Positions 37,036 to 45,432 of a stretch of DNA of 64,000 nucleotides are shown here, piece by piece. How positions within the stretch are numbered: position 1 is the stretch's first letter; every line of letters begins with the position of its first letter. The notes below the pieces were generated by a model. That model searched no databases, was not told the origin of the DNA, and worked only from the letters and a program-made list of their open reading frames with translations. The stretch is from positions 15,162 through 79,161 of the forward strand of contig JBGPCZ010000005.1 in the NCBI GenBank assembly GCA_041482015.1, in the 5' to 3' direction. The translations under genes and the position numbers were made by a program. The stretch comes from JACQFK01 sp041482015 (GTDB lineage: Bacteria > Planctomycetota > MHYJ01 > JACPRB01).

Positions 37036-38424
37036 ATGGACCCCGTGCTGCAGGTCGCGCTCGACTTCAACGAGCTCTCCCGCGCGCTCGGCGTCGCGCG
37101 CGAGGCGGCGAAGGGCGGCGCGACGTGGATCGAGGCGGGCACGCCACTCCTCAAAAGCGAGGGGCTTGAGGCCATCCGCGCCCTCCGGCGCGAGTTCCCC
37201 AGGGCGTATCTCATCGCCGACACGAAGACGCTCGACGCCGGCCGCACCGAGTTCGAGGCCGCCGCCAAGGCCGGCGCCAACTGCGCCACCGTCTGCGTCA
37301 CCGGGAGCGACTCGACGATCCTCGAGTGCGTCGAGGCGGGGAAGAACTACGGGATCGACGTCTGCGTCGACCTGCTCGGCCTGAAGGGCGAGCGCCTCGT
37401 CGAGACCGCGAAGAAGTGCCAGGAGTGGGGCGTCCACCACGTCGGGCTCCACCTCCCGATCGACGACCAGATGCGCGGGCTCGACGTGACGGCCGAGCTC
37501 CGCTCGCTCCGGCCGCACGTCACGCTGCCGATCGCGGTCGCCGGCGGCGTCAACAGCGAGACCGCCGCGGGGATGCTCAAGGCGGGCGCGGACATCGTCA
37601 TCGTAGGCGGCGCGATCACGAAGAGCGCCGACGCCGAGAAGGCGACGCGGACGATTCTCGAGGCGATGAAGAAGGGCGTCGCGGTCGCAACCGACCTCTA
37701 CAAGCGTGGCGGGAGCGACGAGGAGGTCCGCAAGATTCTCGAGCAGGTCTCGACCCCGAACATTTCCGACGCGATGCACCGGTCGGGCGACCTGCCGGGA
37801 ATCGTGCTCCAGACGCCCGGGAAGAAGATCGTCGGCCCCGCGGTGACGGTCCGCACCTATCCGGGCGACTGGGCCAAGCCGGTCGAGGCGATCGACGTCG
37901 CGAAGCCCGGCGACGTGATCGTCGTGGACGCGCTCGGCGTGGGTCCCGCGATTTGGGGCGAGCTGGCGAGCGAGTCGTGCATGCAGCGAAAGCTCGCGGG
38001 GATTGTCATCGAGGGCGCGATCCGGGACATCGACACGATCCGCGCGATCGGCTTCCCGGCCGCGGCCCGTCTCGTGACGCCGACGGCGGGCGAGCCCAAG
38101 GGGTTCGGCGAGATCAACGTGGCCATCCGGATCGGCGGCGTCGCGATCGCGCCGGGCGACTGGATCGTGGGCGACGAATCGGGGGTCGTGCGGATCCCGA
38201 AGGCGAAGGTCGTCGAGGTGGCCAACCGGGCGATGGACGTCCTCGAGCACGAGAACCGCCTGCGCGAGGAGATCCGCCGGAAGGCGACGCTGGGGAGCGT
38301 GGCCGAGCTGCACCGCTGGGAGAAGCACATCGTCGACGGGCTGGACCGGGGAAACGGGGGCTCCGGGGCGCCGACTCAAAAGGTTGATGAGAAGGGCGAT
38401 GAAAAGGGCGCGAAGAGGCGTTAG
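37036..38424 (+). CDS. Fusion of hexulose-6-phosphate synthase-type enzyme with RraA-like domain
   Basis: 462 residues. Seen: N-terminal OMP-decarboxylase-superfamily barrel with catalytic D62-T-K64-T-L-D67 (ADTKTLD), the phosphate-site end IVIVGGAIT; then from about residue 235 an RraA-like domain: STPNISDAMHR, GPAVTVRTYPGD, GDVIVVDALGVG, GIVIEGAIRDIDTIR and GDWIVGDESGVVRIP. The same fusion is known as the bifunctional hexulose-6-phosphate synthase/ribonuclease regulator. The RraA domain may be an aldolase/decarboxylase rather than an RNase E inhibitor. The first half would condense formaldehyde and ribulose 5-phosphate or act on a keto-acid sugar. Twelve bases precede mcsA. Confidence 0.9.
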   Translation: MDPVLQVALDFNELSRALGVAREAAKGGATWIEAGTPLLKSEGLEAIRALRREFPRAYLIADTKTLDAGRTEFEAAAKAGANCATVCVTGSDSTILECVEAGKNYGIDVCVDLLGLKGERLVETAKKCQEWGVHHVGLHLPIDDQMRGLDVTAELRSLRPHVTLPIAVAGGVNSETAAGMLKAGADIVIVGGAITKSADAEKATRTILEAMKKGVAVATDLYKRGGSDEEVRKILEQVSTPNISDAMHRSGDLPGIVLQTPGKKIVGPAVTVRTYPGDWAKPVEAIDVAKPGDVIVVDALGVGPAIWGELASESCMQRKLAGIVIEGAIRDIDTIRAIGFPAAARLVTPTAGEPKGFGEINVAIRIGGVAIAPGDWIVGDESGVVRIPKAKVVEVANRAMDVLEHENRLREEIRRKATLGSVAELHRWEKHIVDGLDRGNGGSGAPTQKVDEKGDEKGAKRR

Positions 38425-38436
38425 AATAGGGATCAG
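38422..38436 (+). promoter_or_regulatory. mcsA promoter, predicted leaderless
   Basis: TAGAAT at 38422-38427, overlapping the stop of the preceding gene, then 9 nt to the ATG at 38437. No ribosome site. Confidence 0.45.
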
Positions 38437-38937
38437 ATGAACTGCGAGAAGTGCAAGAAAAGCCACGCCACCTACCACCTGACCGCCAACGAGAACGGGC
38501 AGATGCGCGAGGCTCACTTGTGCGAGGAGTGCGCGAAGCAGTCGGGCGTGATCCAGAAATTCAACTTCTCCATCGGCGAGATCCTGGGCAACCTCCTGGA
38601 CGTGAAGCCGCCGTCGGCGGCGGCCTCGAAGGCGGCGCAGGTCCGCTGTCCCGAGTGCGGAATCACCTACGCCGAGTTCAAGAGCAAGGCGCGCCTGGGC
38701 TGCGCCAACGATTATGAGGTGTTCCGGACGGAGCTCATCCGGCTGCTGGAGAGGATCCACGGGTCGACGACCCACGCCGGGAAGACGCCCCAGACCGCGG
38801 ACACCCAGATCCGCAAGGAGAACGAGCTGATCCGGCTCAAGCGCGACCTCGAGTCCGTGGTCAAGAGCGAGGACTTCGAGAAGGCCGCGCAGATCCGCGA
38901 CCGCATCCGGACCCTCGAGCACGAGCTCAGCACATAG
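38437..38937 (+). CDS. mcsA: McsA-like zinc-finger activator of protein-arginine kinase
   Basis: 166 residues. Seen: two N-terminal CxxC pairs (MNCEKC, C3/C6; LCEEC, C29/C32), a third CxxC near 72-75 (RCPEC) with GCAND nearby, and a C-terminal UVR motif (LKRDLESVVKSEDFEKAAQ, about 136-154). This is the McsA layout of metal-binding fingers plus UvrB/C interaction motif. In Bacillus, McsA activates McsB, which marks proteins by arginine phosphorylation for ClpCP. It is followed by mcsB after a repeat. The clpC and ctsR genes normally nearby are absent from this window. Confidence 0.92.
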   Translation: MNCEKCKKSHATYHLTANENGQMREAHLCEECAKQSGVIQKFNFSIGEILGNLLDVKPPSAAASKAAQVRCPECGITYAEFKSKARLGCANDYEVFRTELIRLLERIHGSTTHAGKTPQTADTQIRKENELIRLKRDLESVVKSEDFEKAAQIRDRIRTLEHELST

Positions 38938-38940
38938 GGG

Positions 38941-39016
38941 ATATGGAGATCATGGGAGATCGGGTGATGGACATGATCATCCCGTCTCTCCATCTCCTCG
39001 CATCACGGTATCTCCG
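38941..39016. repeat. Interspersed repeat, copy B (inverted relative to copy A)
   Basis: Contains repeated GGAGAT/GGTGAT units on one side and ATCTCC units on the other. Its right end GCATCACGGTATCTCC (39001-39016) is the exact reverse complement of the core of copy A. It fills the mcsA-mcsB gap and touches the mcsB start. Confidence 0.6.
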
Positions 39017-40069
39017 ATGAAGGTTGAGGATCTGCTCGGCCAGCCCGGAGAGTGGCTCAAGGGGACGGGGAACGACAGCGACGTCGTCATCTCGAGCCGC
39101 GTCCGGCTCGCCCGGAACCTGCACCGCTTCCCGTTCCTCACCGTGGCCTCGCCCCAGGTGCGCTCGGAGATCGAGAAGTTCATCCGCCCCCGCCTCGAGG
39201 ACGAGCGGCTCCCCCGGACGCTTACGTACTGGTCGCTCCGCGAGATCACGGCTCTCGAGCGGACGCTCCTCGTCGAGCGGCACCTGATCAGCAAGGAGCA
39301 CGCGCAGGCGGAGGGGGACCGCGGCGCCGCGGTCGGGGGCGACGAGGCGATCTCGATCATGGTGAACGAGGAGGACCACCTGCGGCTGCAGGTGATCCGC
39401 TCGGGCCTCCAGCTGGACGAGGCGTTCGAGGAGATCGACCGGATGGACACGGCCCTCGAGGGCCAGCTCAACTTCGCGTTCCATCCCCGGTTCTGGTACC
39501 TGACGGCCTGTCCCACGAACGTGGGGACGGGGCTGCGCATCTCGGTCATGATGCACCTGCCCGCGGCCGTGCTCTCCAAGCAGATGGACAAGGTGCTCCA
39601 GTCGCTCCAGCGCCTGAACTACACGGTGCGCGGCTTCTACGGCGAGGGGACCTCGCCCGTGGGCGACTTCTACCAGGTCTCCAACCAGGTGACGCTGGGG
39701 AAGTCCGAGCGGGACATCATCGCCGAGATGAAGAAGGTCGTGCCGGAGATCCTGAAGTTCGAGCGCTCCTGGCGGGTCAAGCTGCTCGAGGACGAGCCGC
39801 GCAAGCTCGAGGATCGCGTCTGGCGGGCCTACGGGGTCCTCAAGCATGCCCGGCGGATCACGTCCGAGGAGACGACCGAGCTCCTCTCCGCCCTCCGCCT
39901 CGGCGTGAACATGAACATCCTGACCGCCATCCCCTCCAAGGCCATCAACGAGCTTTTCATCTTCACCCAGCCCGGCCATCTCCAGAAGATCGAGCGCAAG
40001 ACCCTCGATCCGGACGAACGCGACGTCGTCCGCGCGGACTTCATCCGCCGCAAGCTCGAAGGCCTGTAA
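39017..40069 (+). CDS. mcsB: Protein-arginine kinase McsB
   Basis: 350 residues, close to the Bacillus protein (about 360). Seen: phosphagen-kinase-like catalytic features, including VISSRVRLARNL (about 25-36), the NEEDHLRL loop, the reactive-Cys motif TACPTNVGTGLR, the GTSPVGDFYQVSNQVTLG arginine-site segment, and the C-terminal RRKLEG. It transfers phosphate from ATP to arginine side chains of proteins, a degradation tag in Gram-positive bacteria. Its start codon abuts repeat B, with no clear ribosome site; the TATCTC just before may act as a -10. Confidence 0.95.
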   Translation: MKVEDLLGQPGEWLKGTGNDSDVVISSRVRLARNLHRFPFLTVASPQVRSEIEKFIRPRLEDERLPRTLTYWSLREITALERTLLVERHLISKEHAQAEGDRGAAVGGDEAISIMVNEEDHLRLQVIRSGLQLDEAFEEIDRMDTALEGQLNFAFHPRFWYLTACPTNVGTGLRISVMMHLPAAVLSKQMDKVLQSLQRLNYTVRGFYGEGTSPVGDFYQVSNQVTLGKSERDIIAEMKKVVPEILKFERSWRVKLLEDEPRKLEDRVWRAYGVLKHARRITSEETTELLSALRLGVNMNILTAIPSKAINELFIFTQPGHLQKIERKTLDPDERDVVRADFIRRKLEGL

Positions 40070-40081
40070 CGAAAACGTCCG

Positions 40082-40116
40082 GCGTCTTCGTCAACACCGA
40101 GTGTTGACGAAGACGC
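40082..40116. terminator. Perfect 16-bp hairpin after mcsB
   Basis: Arms 40082-40097 and 40101-40116 are perfectly complementary around CGA. A third partial copy of the arm (CATCTTCGTCAACA) follows at about 40121-40134. No U-tract. Likely ends the mcsAB transcript or protects its 3' end. Confidence 0.6.
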
Positions 40117-40155
40117 GCGGCATCTTCGTCAACAGCCTCCCCCCGTGCCACGAAA

Positions 40156-40196
40156 CGGAAAAACTCGACACGAAAAATTACCTGTCGAGTTTTCCG
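40156..40196. terminator. Second hairpin upstream of pseudopilin gene
   Basis: Left arm CGGAAAAACTCGACA (40156-40170) pairs with TGTCGAGTTTTCCG (40183-40196) with one bulged A, around a 12-base A-rich loop. It follows the mcsB hairpin by 39 nt. Confidence 0.55.
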
Positions 40197-40230
40197 GCCC
40201 CTCCCGCACTTCTAGGGTGGAGGAGGAATC

Positions 40231-43200
40231 ATGGCGAAGACGACGCGGAAGTCAAAGGGGATCGCGCTGATCGTGGTCCTCGGGGTGCTGGCGCTCCTGG
40301 CGCTCCTGGCCGTCTCATTCTCGACGCTGGCGGCGACCGGACGGGTCACCGCCCGGAACCATCTCGACACCGTCCGCGCCCGGCTCGTCGCCCAGTCGGG
40401 CATCGAGGCCGGGATCGCGCGCCTCCAGGAGCTCCTCGAGCGCGGCGTCCTGATGAACGAGACGGACTGGGCGCCGGCGACGGCGCCGGTCCGCGTGAAC
40501 GGTACGGAAGTCCGCCCCGCCGGCGTCCTGGATTCGGCCTCCTACGCCCGGCGGGGCGACTTCTACACGCTCCGCATCACCGACTCGAACGCGCAGGTCA
40601 ACGTGAACGACGGACTCGCCTGGGGGCCCGCCCACGCCGTCAGCCAGAACCTCCGCCGGATCCTCAACGTGCTCGGCGCCCAGCCGGCCGTCGTGGTCCC
40701 CGCCCTCGGCGATCGCGTCCTCGCGGCCCGCCCCGCGTCCGGCTACGCGAACACGGCCGACCTCCTCCGCGCCCTCGACTTCGACCGCGACGCGTTCGAG
40801 CGGGTGAGGGAGCTCGTCACGGTCCGGTCGTGGTCCGACCCGAACGTCTGTCTTCCGGTGCCGCTCTCCCCCGAGACGGCGCGCACGTCCCCCATCGCCT
40901 GGGGCCGCCCCTCCGGCGCCGTCGGGCCGGTCTTCCGCTACGGCCACCAGCGGAACGCCGACGGCGAGCTCATCCGCGCGCCGCTCCTCTTCTTCGATCC
41001 CATGAACCCGGATCCGTTTCATCACGCGGTCTGGGGCCGCGACTCGCTCAACCCGCAGTGGATCGAGATCGTCTCCCGCTCGCCCGTCAACGTCAACACG
41101 GCGAGGCGCGAGGTGCTCGTGGCGCTCCTCGTCGACCTCGAGGGGTTCTTCCTCGTCGAGCGGCGCCGCGGCCTCTCCGACCGGCCCGACGGCGTGCCCT
41201 CGCCCTGCCGGAGTCCCGGCGGCGCGTACGGGTGGACCTCGCTCCGCTACTCGTACGACGGCACCGGTGCCGACGGCGGAGAGTGCGGGTTCCTTTACCG
41301 GACGCTTCCGATCGTCGGTCCCGGCGGACGGAGCCGCGACGGCGTCCCCGCGGAGGCGATCGCCGACGAGATCCTCGCCTGCCGCTCGCGGCGTCCGTCG
41401 CCGCGGGTCACCGGCCTCGACTACGCGGCCGTCCCCTTCGGCGGCCCGTTCCGCACGTGGGCCCAGTTCCACCTCTTCGTCGACCGCCTCGTCGAGTCGG
41501 GCGTGATCGCGGAGACGCGGACGGATCATTTCTGGGACGTGGACGCCTCGGGCTCGCGCGTCGCCTCGCCCGTCCAGCTCCGCATCGCGTCGCAGGCGAT
41601 CGGCGACGTCCTCAAGGCCAACTTCAACCCCAACCTCCACCTCAACGAGATCAACCCCGACCGGTTGCTCTTCACCCACGTCGACAAGACGGACCTGCTC
41701 GTCCACTCGACCGAGTTCAGCTTCACCCCGATGGGGGCGTTCGAGATCGAGTCGGTGGGCCGGATCGTGCGCCCGACAGACGGAGGCGACGACGCCGCGG
41801 CGGCGCGTGACAACGAAGCCGTGGCCCAGAGGACCATCGTCGCGCAGGTCCGTCTTTTCGACGCGGTGCGGGAGACGTCCCAGGCGCAGTTCTACGGCGG
41901 GACGTCCACCCCGATGAAGGGGGCCCTGCACACGAACAACGGCGGAGGCGTGGAGAGCGGCCCCGAGCCGGACAACGGCCCGGCTCCCTCGGAGAACCGC
42001 TACGAAGGCTACCTGCGCCTGCCGACGATCGGCTCCAACTTCTCCCGGGGCGGGCGCAAGCCGGCGGGCGAGCTGTGGACCACGCTCACCGAGCCCTCGT
42101 GGTATCCCGGCGCGAAGACGATGCCGGCGGGCGGGGAGCACCTCGGCTCGGCGATCCACGCGCACTTCCAGTTCGACCACGTTGCGCACCACCACGCGTC
42201 CCGCAACTACGGGGGGACGCCGCCGAACTGGGACGGCTTCCGGCTCCCGCAGGGCCCGTGGCAGACCGTCACCGCGCGGCGCGCCTGCCTCAACCGGAAC
42301 TGGGAGGACCGGACCGAGACGCTGCCGGGCCCTTATGGGCCCGTCGATGTCGCGCGATCGGGCGGGCGGCCGGACTTCCGGATCGCGCGCTCGTTCAGCG
42401 GCGCCCCGCCGGACGCGGCCGAGGTCGCGCCCTCCGACCTGCGCGTCGACGGCGCGTACGCCGAGCGCGGGTCGGCGTTCGGCTACTGGATCGACGAGAA
42501 CGTGAGCTTCAATTTCAACGAGGGGACGGCCGCGTTCTGGATCAAGCCCGCCTTCTTCCCGGAGTCGACGGGAAAGCGGCGGACGCTGCTGTCGACAAGC
42601 CGCGTCCACGCCGCCGCGCGCGACTCGCTCAACCCGTCGCCCTTCGCGCTCTTCTTCGTCCCGTCCCACGGCCCGGGCGACGGGGGCGCGCCGTCGTACT
42701 TCGGCGGATCGGGCCGCTTCAATCCCGCGTCGCTCGCCTTTGGATTCGGCTTCTCCTCGAAGACGGGCTACAGCTGGGAGATGGACGGGGAGCCCGCCGC
42801 CTCCCACGCCGCCGTCTTCACGCCGACGCTGAACCACGAGGGGCACGACGACGGCCGCCCCAGCCTGTTCCGCGCCCACGAGTGGACGCACGTCGCCGTT
42901 TCGTGGCGCCTTCCGCGGCACGCGCTCCCCACGGCGGACAGCCTCCGCATCCTCGTCAACGGGAAGATTGTCCCCGGGACGGTCGGCGTGCCCCACCTGT
43001 ACCAGGCGGAGGGGCAGCCCTTCTCCGACACGCCCCACTGGACGACGCACTCGCAACAGGCGGTCGTGCCGGGCTCCGCGGGCGCGAAGTGGTGTCGGAA
43101 CTCGATCCGCCTGGGCGGCGAGCCCTCGATCCTATTTGACGGCGCGAGGTTCCCCGGGAACTTCACGGCCGACGCGACGTTCGACGAATTCTACCTCTGG

Positions 43201-43776
43201 CTCGACCGGTCGCCCGCGTGGAACGGCGGGGCCCGGGGGGCGGAGACCCTTTGGAATGGCGGCCGCTACTATGCGCCCGACGATCACGACCCCAACGACG
43301 CGCGGTTCACGTCGCGGCCGATCGACCTGGCCCCGCCGCGCCGCCGCACGCTGCCGCCGCCCGGAAGATCGGAGGCGGCGCGGCGCGCGCCCCGGCTCCT
43401 GGGCCTCGCCTGGACCGAGTGGGCGGAGGATTACGCGCGCGAGGGTGCGGGCGCGATGGCGCCCCGGATGCTCGACCATTCCGTGACGCCGCCCCGCGAG
43501 CTCCGCCCCGACGCGGGGACCTTCGCGGATTTCTACGTCGAGGTGGACGGCGCGTGGTACGGGCCGCTCCGCGACGACGGGTGGAGCGCGGTGAAGGACC
43601 CCACGGGGCGTCCGCCCGCCTGCATCGATCCCTCGACCGTGCGATACGCCGCGAAACTCAAAAGGGGCGGTCCCGCGGCCCTGGGCGCGATCCTCCTCGC
43701 CTCGCCGGCGCTCGACGACGTCACGATCTACTTCGATCGGGGCGGCCCGGAGATCACGGGCTGGGTGAGCCCGTGA
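40231..43776 (+). CDS. Giant GspK-like minor pseudopilin with LamG domain
   Basis: 1181 residues; ordinary GspK is about 330. Seen: a type IV prepilin-like N-terminus (basic KTTRKSKG, then IALIVVLGVLALLALLAVSF), the GspK-type helix LVAQSGIEAGIARLQEL, helix-hairpin-helix-like SPVNVNTARREVLVALL near residue 290, a long middle part, and from about residue 750 a LamG-like domain (ENVSFNFNEGTAAFWIKP). A GGAGGAGG ribosome site precedes the ATG. GspK caps the tip of the type II secretion pseudopilus; this one would carry a large carbohydrate- or protein-binding domain. First of three coupled genes. Confidence 0.82.
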   Translation: MAKTTRKSKGIALIVVLGVLALLALLAVSFSTLAATGRVTARNHLDTVRARLVAQSGIEAGIARLQELLERGVLMNETDWAPATAPVRVNGTEVRPAGVLDSASYARRGDFYTLRITDSNAQVNVNDGLAWGPAHAVSQNLRRILNVLGAQPAVVVPALGDRVLAARPASGYANTADLLRALDFDRDAFERVRELVTVRSWSDPNVCLPVPLSPETARTSPIAWGRPSGAVGPVFRYGHQRNADGELIRAPLLFFDPMNPDPFHHAVWGRDSLNPQWIEIVSRSPVNVNTARREVLVALLVDLEGFFLVERRRGLSDRPDGVPSPCRSPGGAYGWTSLRYSYDGTGADGGECGFLYRTLPIVGPGGRSRDGVPAEAIADEILACRSRRPSPRVTGLDYAAVPFGGPFRTWAQFHLFVDRLVESGVIAETRTDHFWDVDASGSRVASPVQLRIASQAIGDVLKANFNPNLHLNEINPDRLLFTHVDKTDLLVHSTEFSFTPMGAFEIESVGRIVRPTDGGDDAAAARDNEAVAQRTIVAQVRLFDAVRETSQAQFYGGTSTPMKGALHTNNGGGVESGPEPDNGPAPSENRYEGYLRLPTIGSNFSRGGRKPAGELWTTLTEPSWYPGAKTMPAGGEHLGSAIHAHFQFDHVAHHHASRNYGGTPPNWDGFRLPQGPWQTVTARRACLNRNWEDRTETLPGPYGPVDVARSGGRPDFRIARSFSGAPPDAAEVAPSDLRVDGAYAERGSAFGYWIDENVSFNFNEGTAAFWIKPAFFPESTGKRRTLLSTSRVHAAARDSLNPSPFALFFVPSHGPGDGGAPSYFGGSGRFNPASLAFGFGFSSKTGYSWEMDGEPAASHAAVFTPTLNHEGHDDGRPSLFRAHEWTHVAVSWRLPRHALPTADSLRILVNGKIVPGTVGVPHLYQAEGQPFSDTPHWTTHSQQAVVPGSAGAKWCRNSIRLGGEPSILFDGARFPGNFTADATFDEFYLWLDRSPAWNGGARGAETLWNGGRYYAPDDHDPNDARFTSRPIDLAPPRRRTLPPPGRSEAARRAPRLLGLAWTEWAEDYAREGAGAMAPRMLDHSVTPPRELRPDAGTFADFYVEVDGAWYGPLRDDGWSAVKDPTGRPPACIDPSTVRYAAKLKRGGPAALGAILLASPALDDVTIYFDRGGPEITGWVSP

Positions 43777-44318
43777 CGGCGCTTCTCCTCCTGGTGCTCG
43801 CGCAAGCCGAGCCGGACCGTCGTCCCTTCCGGGCCGTGGTGCGGATCGAGGAGTCCGCGCGCGGAAGCGACGCCGTGGATCGCGCCTCGGGCACGCTGGT
43901 CGTGAATCCGGGCGGCGCCCTCGCGGTGGCCGTCGACGGCCGCCGCCCGCCCCCGGGCCATCCCCTCGAGCTCTGGGCCCTGGAACCGTCGGAGTGGTGC
44001 GCGCGGTACGACGTCTCTCGCGAAGCGGCGTCCGCCGAACGGGCGCTTCCCGGGGGCGTGGTGGATTCCGAGGGGCGCGAACTTTCGCCAATCAGAGTCG
44101 GTCGCTCTCGGGTGTCGATGGCGGTCGCGACGACGGTGGAAGAGCCGACGGACGAGCGCTTCCGGCTCGTGCCTCGCGAGCCGGGACCCTACCGCGCGCT
44201 CATCGCCTGGGTGGAGAAGGAGTCCGGCCGCCTCGTACGCGTGGAGGCGGAAGGGGCGCGCCACATGATCTGCGCGCTGGAGTCGATCCGCGTCCTTGAT
44301 TCGCCGGGGGATCGATGA
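43773..44318 (+). CDS. Hypothetical exported protein in the pseudopilin operon
   Basis: 181 residues from GTG 43773, which overlaps the TGA of the preceding gene. Seen: a short leader (ALLLLVLAQAE), then a beta-rich domain with ASGTLVVNPGGALAVAVDG, LELWALEPSEWC and FRLVPREPGPYRALIAWVE. The pattern recalls outer-membrane lipoprotein carrier or anti-sigma-type sandwich domains but no family can be named. Next gene starts at its ATGA, so translation is coupled through the operon. Confidence 0.7.
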   Translation: MTALLLLVLAQAEPDRRPFRAVVRIEESARGSDAVDRASGTLVVNPGGALAVAVDGRRPPPGHPLELWALEPSEWCARYDVSREAASAERALPGGVVDSEGRELSPIRVGRSRVSMAVATTVEEPTDERFRLVPREPGPYRALIAWVEKESGRLVRVEAEGARHMICALESIRVLDSPGDR

Positions 44319-45277
44319 TAATCGCATGGATGCTGGCCGTCGCCGTCTCGGCGCAATCCGATCTCGTCGTGCAGTCTCGTACGCGTCGCGAGGCGGGCGG
44401 ATGCGAGCTCGCGATCGCGGGGAAGGCCCGGGGCTTCCCGGACGGAACGGTCGTCACGCTTCGATTCCGGAGGATGGCCAACCGCGCGGACTGGACCTCG
44501 AAGGAGATCGTGACCGGGCCACTCGATCCCTCGTGGGTCCGCTGCGTCTCCCTCGAGCGCGGCGCGTTCCACCTTCGCGAGCGGCTGGATCCGCCGGGCG
44601 ACGTGGAGGTCGAGTTCGTCCTCGCGTCCCAGGGAGTCGAGGACGGGCCGCCGGCCCTCCGCCAGGTTTTTCATGGGGCGTCCGTGGCGGAGAGGATCCG
44701 ATCGCTTCGGGCGGACGCGAAGAGGATGGACCGCGCCATCGACGAGGCGGCGGCGCAACGCCGGCCGCGCGAGAAAGTCCCGTCCGGCGAACTCACCGCG
44801 ACGGCCGACCTTCTCGATCTCTTTCTTTCGGACGTCGAGCGTCTGCGGGATGCACCGCCGAGAGGCGCTGTCGCGCTCTCCTCGATCACGGGCGGCCCGC
44901 TCTCCGTGGCCGGGCAGCGCGAAACCCTGGAGTGGATCGGGGAGATCGCCCGGCGCGAGCGGCGCCTCGTCATCGTCGGGGAACTGAGACGCGTCACCCA
45001 GGAAATTCTTTCGCTCGCGGCCTCCGGCGAACCCCGGAAGTGGAGCCGTGCCCTGCCGGGCCTTGAGAAATCGCTTCAAGCCCTGGAGGAAGCCGTGCGG
45101 GAGGAGAGATCCGACGATCTCAACGCGCTGACGGCGGACCTCGAGATGCTGTTCAATCTCGCCCCCACGATCGTGGATTGTCCGGCCGCGGCTGGCCCGG
45201 AGTGGGAGAAGCTGATTCCCGAAACAGTCCATGCCGGAGCGACCCTGGAAGCGTCCCTTCGAAAGCCCATTCCATAA
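44315..45277 (+). CDS. Hypothetical exported helical protein
   Basis: 320 residues. Seen: a leader (MIIAWMLAVAVSAQS), an N-terminal beta-sandwich-like part of about 110 residues (ELAIAGKARGFPDGTVVTL), then an all-helical half (AERIRSLRADAKRMDRAID; LRRVTQEILSLA; GLEKSLQALEEAVREE). No family recognised. The start overlaps the preceding stop (ATGA). Being the third gene of the pseudopilin operon suggests a role in the same export or surface apparatus. Confidence 0.7.
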   Translation: MIIAWMLAVAVSAQSDLVVQSRTRREAGGCELAIAGKARGFPDGTVVTLRFRRMANRADWTSKEIVTGPLDPSWVRCVSLERGAFHLRERLDPPGDVEVEFVLASQGVEDGPPALRQVFHGASVAERIRSLRADAKRMDRAIDEAAAQRRPREKVPSGELTATADLLDLFLSDVERLRDAPPRGAVALSSITGGPLSVAGQRETLEWIGEIARRERRLVIVGELRRVTQEILSLAASGEPRKWSRALPGLEKSLQALEEAVREERSDDLNALTADLEMLFNLAPTIVDCPAAAGPEWEKLIPETVHAGATLEASLRKPIP

Positions 45278-45302
45278 GAGTGACCATGGGCTGGCCATGG
45301 AG

Positions 45303-45319
45303 TGTCTAGAGACTAGACA
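45303..45319 (+). terminator. Hairpin with T-rich tail after the pseudopilin operon
   Basis: TGTCTAG (45303-45309) and CTAGACA (45313-45319) form a perfect 7-bp stem around AGA, followed by TTTCCCTCTTTT. This is the most conventional Rho-independent terminator in the window. A CCATGG/CCATGG hairpin (45284-45300) lies just before it. Confidence 0.6.
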
Positions 45320-45372
45320 TTTCCCTCTTTTCGTTTCCGAGACCTTCCTTAACCTCTTGGGATTTAGTAGGT

Positions 45373-45432
45373 TATATACAGTCCCGTGGCAGACTGTTTG
45401 CGCTGGCTGGGGGGTTGGTTTGGGGAGGTTTC
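45373..45432 (+). promoter_or_regulatory. Promoter and ribosome site of the YdjY operon
   Basis: TATATA at 45373-45378 in an AT-rich stretch serves as -10, and GGGGAGG lies just before the ATG at 45433. Unlike many genes here, this one has a leader and a good Shine-Dalgarno sequence. Confidence 0.5.

Noticed and set aside
30145..38424. Proof of formaldehyde assimilation by the ribulose monophosphate pathway
   Set aside because: No hexuloisomerase or methylotrophy gene is present, and the family includes non-formaldehyde enzymes.
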